The notes under the pieces: generated by a model
Database searches by the model: none
The model's input: only the letters and a program-made list of their open reading frames with translations
Told to the model about the DNA's origin: nothing
Part shown: positions 56,112 to 64,000 of the stretch, piece after piece
How positions within the stretch are numbered: position 1 is the stretch's first letter
Layout: the number at the start of each line of letters is the position of its first letter
Translations under genes and position numbers: made by a program
Assembly (NCBI GenBank): GCA_030848705.1
Contig: CM061240.1
Location: forward strand, 22,525,001 to 22,589,000
Direction of reading: 5' to 3'
DNA from: Heracleum sosnowskyi
Lineage: Eukaryota; Streptophyta; Magnoliopsida; Apiales; Apiaceae
Length of the DNA stretch: 64,000 nt

Positions 56112-56612
56112 GGAAAGCTACAGAGAGGAAATCCTGATAACTGTCAAATCCTGATGGTTATTCAGAAAGGTATGTTTTCTTTGATCAAATCCTGATAGGA
56201 TACAATCCTGACAGGAAGTCAACTGGTCAATCCTGATGTTCAGGTCAGTATTTCATTGCTTAATTTGTGCCTAATTTTTCGTCAGTATTTGCTGATGGAC
56301 GGTTGAGTTTTAGTAGGACAACTGTATGCGCGCGTGTGTTACACTGTCATAGATATACATATACATACACATAGAAAGCGGTGCAGTTTTCTTCAATTAC
56401 ACACGTAAACAGTCCACTAATTATTTGTGCACAAATCATATCTTGCCACCTGTTAATGAGAGTAAAGTTTTGTTCCAACAAAATAGATTTACTTATTCTA
56501 AATCATTAATTACTCTCTCATCATCAGTTTTTCGATTTTCTATCTCTCTCTCTGTGCTTACGAACCCTAACTGTTTTCAAATATCAATTCTCAAGTTTTT
56601 AAAAGAATATCA
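56112..56612 (+). other. Spacer between pol and the extra ORF with AATCCTGAT repeats
   Basis: AATCCTGAT or close variants occur five times between 56130 and 56240; the reverse complement ATCAGGATT is the motif repeated in this element's LTR. A pyrimidine-rich stretch with TCTATCTCTCTCTCTG (about 56540) precedes the ORF start and may be the leader of its mRNA. Confidence 0.6.
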
Positions 56613-57991
56613 ATGGCATCTTCATCATTCATAAACAAACAAACAGTGATTAGTGGTGTTACTTTTGCCACTAATAATTTTGTGGCTATTCTAAATCATC
56701 AAGATTTACCCAATGAGTTTCATATAATTCAAGATTTTCTAGCTTCAAGCCCATTGAAGTTTGCTTTAACAGAACCTGCAAGTGTTTCTTTTAAGTCTGT
56801 AATGCAGGTGTGGAACTCAGTTACTTTTGACAAAGGGTATTCTGACACCATCTTGATGAGTTTTGAACATAATGGAATTACTCACTATCATGTGACTCCT
56901 GCAATTGTGGAGGAAGCCCTGCATTTACCTGTTCTTGGTGATGCTATTCATGCTAATGTTTCAGACTCTACTCTTTTTGAGTTTGTTACAAAGTTGGGCT
57001 ACAATGGAGAAGTAAAGAGATATGGCAATCTCTTTAGGACAAAGCTTAAGAAGGAATGGAATTTCTTCTTTGATACGATCAGCCGCTATTTCCTGAACAA
57101 GACATCAAATTTTGATGCTCTTCCATTAGGATATCTTAAAATTGGGTACTCTCTTATCCACTCTACAGTGTTTGATTATGGGTCATTTATCTTAAAAGCT
57201 TTAAGTGATAGGAAATCAGATAAGTTAGGTTCTGTCTGTTTTCTTAGATTTTTACAGTTAATCTTTAATCACTTGTGTCCTAATGTTGTTTTTGAGAATG
57301 ATGTAGTTCTACCTATCTGTAGAATTATTGAGAATAATATTAAGTCCTTAGTCAACAGTGATAAGGCAAATGGTTTCATAGGAAATGCTTTTATTCCTGA
57401 TGAGGTTAGGTTTTCTTACATAGGAAAATGCCTACTCGTTATGGTTTAATTTCTAATGCTATGGGGCAAGGCCAATCACACCTTGTTCCTAACCCAAGAA
57501 TTCATCCTAATCAGTCTAAACAGTCAACTGCCACCTCTATTGTCTCTCAAAAGACTTTAGTTGTAAAAGCAAAGCAGTCAGCTAGAACTGATGTGTCAGG
57601 AAGGCAATCAGGTTCAAAGGATTTTTCCTCTACACCACTCACTAAAATGAAGTTATAAGGGGGTGTACAAGGGGTCCTGGTGAAGAAAGCTGCAAAGGGA
57701 GGTGAGGTTGTTTCTGTTAAAAGAAAGTTAGTGCTCAGGGATGAGACTGACTCAGAGGATGATTTACCTATATCCTCTATAATGAATGTGAATAAGGAAG
57801 TTGCTGATACTGCTACTGCAGCTGTGGTTCCATTGTCTACACCACAGAAGAAAAGGAAGTTATCAAAAAGCACTCTTTACCTTTCTTTGTTTCTTCTTCA
57901 GAAAGAAAACCAAGAAAATAATCATTCATACTCTATAGCTCCAGTCTTCACTCCACCACTAGGATCACTAAGAACTAGACATCAGGAATGA
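56613..57991 (+). pseudogene. Extra ORF of the Copia element (ORF2), N-terminal and middle part
   Basis: The ATG at 56613 opens 278 codons with a folded-looking, Phe/Leu-rich domain (PLKFALTEPASVSFKSVMQVW, HYHVTPAIVEEALHLPV, FRTKLKKEWNFFFDTISRYF, LPICRIIENNIKSL). A one-base shift in GGAAAATGCC near 57425 passes the frame to 57428-57658, a basic Gln/Ser region, and after a TAA to 57680-57991 with Lys-rich, acidic stretches. The position, after pol and before the 3' LTR, is that of the env-like ORF in SIRE elements, but I see no signal peptide or clear membrane segment; the VTPAIVEEAL block recalls plant transposon-protein domains. Function unknown. A nested Copia interrupts it at about 57992. 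Confidence 0.65.
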
Positions 57992-57999
57992 TATTGAAT

Positions 58000-60600
58000 C
58001 TAAACCCTTTGTCTTGACATATACGTTCTTGAAGTGTCCTCCAGATTTGCATTGTGGTGTTGATATGACTAATTGATCCTTCTTTTGCTCCCCCTAAGCT
58101 GTTGCTGGGATTTCCTGAGAATCCTCATCCTCGCTGAGTGGTTCTGTTGAAGTACTGAGCTGTGTAGTTAAACTACCATTACCACTCCTTGGATTTGAAT
58201 CATCATTACCATTAATTTCACACATAACAGCTGAGAGCTTGGAGTTGTTGAACATCATATTCAGACTTTCAATCACCTCTTGTTGATTAATCAAATTTAC
58301 CTCGTTGGCTTTAGATTCCACTGATTAGCCGAGGAAAATATCCTTAAGAGCCTTAGCTGCCAATCTTGCCAAGATGCTTACTTGTAAAACATTTTCCTCC
58401 AAACCCCTGAAAGAAATTCAGAGTTTGCTTCTATTGGCCATTACAGGGTCTTCCTGTATTTGTTACTGATCATGGAAATGTGATTAATCTCATCTGTGAT
58501 GTCCTGTCCTTCAGATTGAACGAACAACACCAGTTTGTATTAAGAGTAGTCATCAACCATCACTGAAGTATATCTTTACTTTGTTGTAGACAAGACATTA
58601 ACTAGTCCGTAGAGTTCCATACGTATCATCTGAAGCGGCTCAGTAATGCTTATCACATTATAGCTTTTCTGTGATGTTTCTTTGACTTCCCTTAATGACA
58701 TGCCTCATATATTTCATTCAGCTTGAATCCCAGATGAGGCAGTCCTCTCACCAATACCATCTTTAGAAAAGAGTTCCTTGTATTGTCATGCAAGGGTGAG
58801 AGCTTCTCAACCTTCCTGCTTGAGATAAAACACTGCTCCTTCATTTAATAAAAAGATTTGTGCTTTGAATCTTCAGCAAGAAAGTTGCTTCTAATTGTTA
58901 TCCTTGACTCCAATTATTAGTTGTTATCAATGATACCAATTATTGTAAACATGATGACATTCCATTTCAAACGTAGCCATGTCCCGTGATGAAAACCTTT
59001 GCTGTCATCTCCAAAGATTATTAACGGAACAGCTTTCTCAATCACATTTGATGGCAAGTTCTTTATTCGATCATATGTCTTCAGTAGTAAAGACCAAGAA
59101 AGCATATAAATCGATTAACCTGATTTGCCTGCACTCACAAATGGATTGACAGTTCTTGGTACCCAACTTATTTGCTTGGGTCCAGATGGATTAGAGATTT
59201 TGCTTTTAAAAGTGGTAACAACAGCTTCAACCTATACATGCTTATTCTTATCTCTGACTGACCTTGCAGTTGTTGCTCTAATGTAATTCTTAAACATGCT
59301 TTTTCTATGATTAATGCAAGTTCTAAGAGATGCATTCATAATATTTAAATAAGTAAACATGTTAATAAGAATAAATGGCATACATTGAGCATTTTGACAT
59401 TGCAGATAAGAGATGTGCAAATTAAGCATGTTCTGCATTTTAGAAAATTCAGTACTTTCTACTTTAACCAATATACACAAGTGTAACAGGTAGCAAGTAG
59501 ATTTACAGATATTCAATAATTTTCTAAGCACACATAGAATAAAAGAATTAACAATTAAATCACTAATTCTATCTAATCCATTCTGTTGTTGTATGGCATC
59601 TAACTTTCTCTATTACCTAAGTCAGTTTTAGATACAACTTGGTGTTTTACAAATTCTACTGACTCTAAAGGTAATTCCTCCATCCTTCAAACTGATTATC
59701 CCTTAACAAACAATTCAGAATAAATGAGCAAATCTTGTTCTACTAGGGATACTGAAACTTAGCTTTACTAAGGTCTTATGTGCCAGAAACTTAACCCCTA
59801 AAACTAAGAGTTGTTTCTTAAGAAAGCTTCTATCTCACTTGCAAATCTTATTCTACAAATATTCATACACACATATCTAAGATCTCCTATGTACATGCTT
59901 TGAATATTGAGAATTAAATACTGCATTGGTTCAAGGAAAAGATACCTGAGATATGTGAGGTGAATCATCTTCAGAGATTGCTATGAAAGCAAGATATCCA
60001 TGATCTTCTCGTCATCTGATCCATCCCAACTCTTTCCTTAAGCAACATAAGTTTTGTGCTGATGCTTCTTCAACAAAGCATTCCACTTCTGTTTTAGCTA
60101 TTAACTGAGTCCCTATTCTTCTTTGTTTGTTAGGCTTCTTCATTGTGTAGCACACCCTGATAGTTTCTCGTTACATAGTTCTTATCAAAGTTGAAACTAT
60201 CACTCTTGTTTTTGTTACCATCTCAGTCTGTAACTACCTCTTTGAACTGAATCCTGAAGAATCTTTGCTTCGTAATAAATAAGTCTGATCCATGGATGTG
60301 GCTTTTGTACTCCTTCTGAATCTGATGTGACTAAACTTCCTTGACAAGTGAAACACTGATCTTTAGTCTAGTCTCTCGAGGTTTTCTACCTGAGCTTCTT
60401 CTGATTCAGCTACTAGTAATTCTTCTATTCTGTTCTGAGGTTCCAACAATAATGCTCGTTACTGAGATGTTGGTTTGTCCGTTCAATTCTCTAACACCCT
60501 TTATTCCTCCCTTCATAATCTCTTTAGAAAAAAAATTATATTCGTAGAAACTTCTTCCTGAAATCAGCTTCATGGTCATCTTTTTCTTCGAAAGATAAAA
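58000..60600 (-). pseudogene. Decayed gag-protease-integrase of the nested Copia
   Basis: Fragments in several minus frames can be aligned in order. Gag end: WNALLKKHQHKTYVA and KSWDGSDDEK (about 60000-60095). Then SGPKQISWVPRTVNPF (about 59150) and a protease remnant EKAVPLIIFGDDSKGF (about 58990-59050). Pre-integrase: ITEPLQMIRMELYGLVNV and VMVDDYS (about 58530-58670), and an Asn/Ser/Glu-rich linker (58094-58321, ending PLSEDEDSQEIPATA). Stops and frameshifts are frequent. Some 300-600 bp parts, such as 59230-59900, show no recognisable protein. Confidence 0.7.
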
Positions 60601-60654
60601 ATCAGTTTAACACCCGGAGGAATCTTCTTCTACAAGCCCTTGAGCACCCTCAAT

Positions 60655-61452
60655 TTAATACTTAAGAAAAATTTAAATATTCAGAATTTTTAATTTTCCT
60701 TAAAAATAAATTAATCAAAAATAAATATTTACAAAACATTTAATTTTTAAGAATTTCGAATTTTCTTAAAAATTAAATCATGTAAATTAATATTTAAGAA
60801 AAATTAGAATTTAAGAAATTTTTTTTAAAAAAAAAATTCGAAATAAATAAATAACTCAGAAATATATTAATTCGGGGTGCTTTTGTAAAGCTGGCCAATT
60901 CAAGCACTTCGATTGTTTTTAAAACAAAAACTATCGAAGAAACTATCATCCATTTCGATAGTTTCTGAAAACTAAACAAATGGTTAATGGCTGACCATTT
61001 TTGAAAAAATAAGAGCATTACCACTTCGATAGTTAAAAAAAAACTATCGAAGTCACCATACTACTCAGACTCAAAATTGGCCACCTAAATTGACTACAAT
61101 TCACAAACTCTAAGGGGTCTCTTTAGCACACTACAAATTGCTCTGTGCCGCACCTCTAAAATAAATTCATAACATAAATTAAATTTACTTAAGTTTAAAA
61201 TATAAATTTATTTAACTTGAATTTATAAAATAAATTTATTTAAATTAAGTTAATCAAATAAACTTATTCAAGTTTAAATAATGAACTCATTTAAATTAAA
61301 TTTATAAGATAAATTCATTTTAACTTAAATTTATAAAATAAACTTATTAAAATATAAATTCATAAAATAAATTTATTTAGAAGTTGGCCTCCTCAGAATT
61401 CTTGTCTGACTGGTCTGAAATACCCGGATCTAATCTGTATGTCGATTAACAA
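60655..61452 (-). other. Leader of the nested Copia: AT-rich repeats and hairpins
   Basis: Two blocks (60655-60850 and 61150-61385) are built from ATAAATTTATTTAAACTT-like and AAAAATTTAA-like repeats. Between them AACTATCGAAG occurs in both orientations, including a perfect 12-bp inverted repeat ACTTCGATAGTT/AACTATCGAAGT at 61023-61034 and 61042-61053. Confidence 0.7.
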
Positions 61453-61464
61453 GCTCTGATACCA
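61453..61464 (-). other. Primer binding site of the nested Copia
   Basis: The minus strand reads TGGTATCAGAGC, the exact initiator-Met tRNA complement, 2 bp from the LTR end. Confidence 0.92.
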
Positions 61465-61466
61465 AT

Positions 61467-62661
61467 TGTTAGGTCCTAAAGTATCGTAGAAGGGGGGGTT
61501 GAATACGATACTCACTAATTCATCGAAAAATTCTTTCGAATCTTTTGCGGATAAATAAATTAGTATACTCTCAGTGGGTACGTGTTCAAGTGAAACGAAT
61601 AGCAATTTGATTTCTTCGGATAGATCTATGTAGGTTCTCGAAATCAAATCAACCAAGCCAAACACAAGCAATTCGGGGAATATATTGTTTTATAAATATA
61701 AATCTCGAAGGGTGCTACAAATTCTAATCCGTAGGATTAGCGGCAAATAGTTCAAGCTCACTTAATACAAACACGGATTAGAGTTTAAGGCTGTCTACGA
61801 ATTTATAAATATTCCAGCTCTTAAACTCTTCTCCGGCTATCTCTCTCTGTCAAAATGATGAACTCTAAAATATGAACTACTGAAGAAGATGAACTTCTTC
61901 TGTCTATTTGTAGACTTTTCAAAACCAATCTTCCGATAGATTTTGCTTCGACCAATCAGAATGCAGCAGGTGTCCAATCTACTTTTTAGAATAATTAAAA
62001 ACTATCGAAGGCTTTGTTTTAAAACAAAAACCATCGAAAGTTTTGTTTTTAAACAAAAACTATCGAAAGTTTTGTTTTAAAACAAAAACTATCGAAGGAG
62101 TATTCACCTGGCCAATTTGAAAAACCAAAGGGACTTATTTCGTCCTTTTGTGTAATTCGTCCTGTAGTCTGACAGCTCCTTAAAAATGTTTTTCGACCCG
62201 CACAGCTTCTAATCTTAATAAATAAATAATTAATTTAATCCAGAAAATATATAAATAAATATCTAATAATATGTAGATATTTATAAATATAATTTTCTAA
62301 TTAAATAAAATATTTAATTATTTATTTAAATCCTTATAGTCCAAGCTGCGGTCTGTGAGTGTCTGGAACTGGACACCTTTTTGCTTAGCAAACCATATAT
62401 CAATTCCAACCGGGGTTCCATCTTTCCAAATATCTCAACCTGCATTTCTTTCGGGTTTATTATTTTCATAACTTTGGCTCAGTGGGTTCCTGTAGCTGTT
62501 TGGACGTATCCTGTTCTGACCTGTTTTCTCCTATAAATTCCTTAGAACTTTCAGGGAGAACCAAGTTTGACTGTATCAATTTCTTCTGTAGAATAGATAT
62601 GTAGATCATCCTCGTATGTGTTGACACCTCGTGCAACGGTCTGGTTCACAGACGACTAACA
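61467..62661 (-). repeat. 5' LTR of the nested Copia
   Basis: In plus orientation it runs from TGTTAGGTCC to CGACTAACA, about 1195 bp. It shares TAGAAGGGGGGGTTGAATAC with the LTR at 40917 and contains a tandem array of AAACTATCGAAAGTTTTGTT units of about 33 bp at 62000-62098. The right border is uncertain because the LTR at 40917 shows the same GACTAAC block without a clear end there. Confidence 0.8.
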
Positions 62662-63118
62662 GTGATTCAAACCTTCACATCTTCATTTCAATACAATTGA
62701 CAAGTCGCTGCATTCTTGATTGCTTCAAACACTAACTGTCAATAAACACGTGTACCTTCACTGGAATCCTTATTGGTATTCAGACAACGTCTTCATATCT
62801 TCTTTTAAACCTTTGTCCTTTACCCTGTATTCATTGCTTTCAGATTCCTATGATTCCTACACTGTCTATGTCACAATCAATGCTAATACACTGAAATCTT
62901 CTAGTGGCACTGTATACTGAATCTTCAATACTTTTGAAACCCTGAATGTCTTCAACCCTTATTCTTCACTGAGGCATGAACATGATAATGAACTTCTTTC
63001 AGTGACCCTTAACTAGACTTCAGAATTACTTCTTGTATCTTGATTCCTTGTATTTGCCCTATCTTCATTTCTTCCTGATTTCTGTGTAGTCGTAGTATTA
63101 TTTACCTGTCCTGTTCTA
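62662..63118. other. Unassigned stretch, possibly more of the nested Copia LTR
   Basis: No frame is recognised. Its composition, with TTCAGTGTATTAGC and TGAAGACATTCAGGG on the minus strand, is like LTR sequence rather than coding sequence, so the nested LTR may extend to about 63118. Confidence 0.45.
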
Positions 63119-63658
63119 GTGTTGAGTTATCATCGATACATTGAGTTCATGTACACACTGCCTTGGAATCTCACCAACATGAAGATTCTATCTATTCAAG
63201 ATCTACTGATGAAAACTACACAGGAACTGAAATATGTTCATTATCTTTTGAGATTGAAGAATCAAATGTGCAAAGAATGGAGTGACATGATTTTGTCAAC
63301 AATAAGAAGAAGACTGGATGGAAACAGTAATTTCAATGGTAATTATACTCCCATGTACTTAAATCAAAGAGGTCAGGATGTGGAAATGCAAAGGGGTACT
63401 GCTGTTAAAGAAGTAACTTTTGGCATGACACAACTTACTCTCAATCCTGATGGGAAGGAAATTGCTTATCTTTTGCTTGAAGAGCATAGTCTTCAGAGAA
63501 GCTCCATATTGAATCTCAGAGCAGCTATCTACCAGATTAATGAGGAAGATGAAGAACTCAGAAATCTTAAGGAAAGGCTGATTCAAATTCTTGAAGAAAA
63601 AGAAGAAAATTTATTATCCAACTTCTTGAAGATGAATCTGTTCTATCAAAAAGTTTAA
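63119..63658 (+). pseudogene. Extra ORF of the Copia element (ORF2), C-terminal part
   Basis: A 179-codon frame ends 110 bp before the polypurine tract, as expected for the end of ORF2. It contains MKTTQELKYVHYLLRLKNQM and a C-terminal heptad-like stretch (INEEDEELRNLKERLIQILEEKEENL), probably a coiled coil. The nominal ATG at 63119 is likely an accident of the rearrangement, because the conserved-looking part starts near 63180. It is separated from the N-terminal part by the nested Copia. Confidence 0.55.
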
Positions 63659-63755
63659 ACAGATAAGTTGTTACTGCAGATACTTGTACATTTTGTATAT
63701 ATGTTTTTGACATCATTGAATCTTAGGAATCTATACTTTATTTGACAAAGTATGA

Positions 63756-63768
63756 GATTGGGGGAGAT
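63756..63768 (+). other. Polypurine tract of the Copia element
   Basis: ATTGGGGGAGATT directly precedes the TGTTAGATC start of the 3' LTR and would prime plus-strand synthesis. Confidence 0.9.
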
Positions 63769-64000
63769 TGTTAGATCAGAATTCAATGATCGTCAGGAGC
63801 TAGACTCAACTGATCAGAATTGCTGACGTCATCAGGATTGCATGGTCGTCAGGATCAGAATACATATCAGGACTGGGATCAGGATTGATCATCAGGACTG
63901 GAAGCTGATCAGGATTCCTACTTCGAGTTATATTTGGAGTCTAGTTAAACATGGAAGTTTATTCTGTCGGTTCCTGGTTTGTAGAATGTAGCTATCAATT
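63769..64000 (+). repeat. 3' LTR of the Copia element, cut by the window end
   Basis: The 232 visible bp match 42191-42228 plus 49845-50038 with about four differences. The uninterrupted GCTAGACTCAACTGATCAG gives the empty site of the Athila insertion. Confidence 0.97.

Larger units (their letters stand above)
57992..62661 (-). mobile_element. Nested, 3'-truncated SIRE-like Copia, minus strand
   Basis: On the minus strand a 5' LTR (61467-62661, perhaps to 63118) is followed by a perfect Met-tRNA PBS, an AT-rich leader, decayed gag, protease and the first part of integrase, then linker sequence. The remaining pol and 3' LTR are missing. It lies inside ORF2 of the plus-strand Copia: ORF2 sequence ends at about 57991 and resumes by 63119. 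Heavy decay of its frames contrasts with the young LTRs of its host, so it may have come in through a rearrangement rather than simple insertion. Confidence 0.75.
42191..64000 (+). mobile_element. SIRE-like Copia retrotransposon, nested and continuing past the window
   Basis: The 5' LTR (42191-42228 plus 49845-50397) is split by an Athila insertion. Then come the Met-tRNA-type PBS (50400), gag-pol in one frame (50448-56111), an extra ORF (56613 onward), a nested minus-strand Copia (57992-62661 or further), the end of the extra ORF (63119-63658), a polypurine tract and the 3' LTR (63769 on). The extra ORF after pol and RT sequences such as MSMMGEMSYFLGLQVKQ favour the SIRE lineage. Visible parts of the two LTRs differ at only about four of 232 positions, so the insertion is young. 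Confidence 0.92.

Overview
The window reads as nuclear DNA from a flowering plant, very probably a eudicot. It is AT-rich and repeat-dense. One gene looks host-encoded and intact; nearly everything else is transposable elements of plant-specific lineages (Tat and Athila Gypsy, SIRE-like and Tork-like Copia, CACTA, Helitron, Stowaway, hAT, TRIM). The Stowaway elements and the coumarin-type dioxygenase would suit an asterid such as an Apiaceae species, but that assignment is a weak inference.

Left part (1-14.9 kb). A decayed Copia LTR with an integrase scrap (172-1121) is followed by the 3' half of a minus-strand Tat-lineage Gypsy element (1961-7338), cut off at a Stowaway MITE. A local duplication follows (copy A about 7885-8825, copy B about 9526-11905). 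Copy A carries a complete Stowaway MITE whose empty site is preserved in copy B, copy B carries a Helitron-like insertion, and a TRIM element lies between the copies. The one convincing host gene is a two-exon 2-oxoglutarate/Fe(II) dioxygenase of the feruloyl/p-coumaroyl-CoA ortho-hydroxylase family (12772-13966, 350 aa), which makes the precursor of simple coumarins.

Middle (15-27.3 kb). Two CACTA (En/Spm) pieces lie side by side and share the same GGTAGGAAAT subterminal repeats. The left one (14998-19463) has CACTA termini at both ends and a spliced Transposase_24 (Ptta/En/Spm) gene for which I could read six exons. The right one (20195-24992) carries a decayed TNP2/DUF4218/DUF4216 transposase and shows no CACTA terminus. 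Two hAT-like non-autonomous elements with 8-bp target duplications follow.

Tat element (27.7-37.3 kb). A full-length minus-strand Tat Gypsy element with 5-bp target duplications (CTAAC) sits inside a Helitron-like tandem array. It holds gag, a fused PR-RT frame, RNase H, archaeal-type RNase H and integrase, a LINE-like insertion, an antisense spliced accessory gene, and a 55-bp hairpin minisatellite that abuts its 3' LTR.

Right part (37.7-64 kb). Helitron-like ends, a Tat-related solo LTR and a Helitron-like segment with a broken RPA first exon come first. A SIRE-like Copia LTR in minus orientation follows. Next to or inside it sits a plus-strand SIRE-like Copia element (42191 to beyond the window end). 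Its 5' LTR is split by an Athila derivative (42229-49839, target duplication AGACT) that retains gag and protease but has no pol. The Copia has one gag-pol frame broken by three stops, an extra downstream ORF, and a second, minus-strand SIRE-like Copia fragment inserted in that ORF. I see no rRNA, tRNA or CRISPR features.
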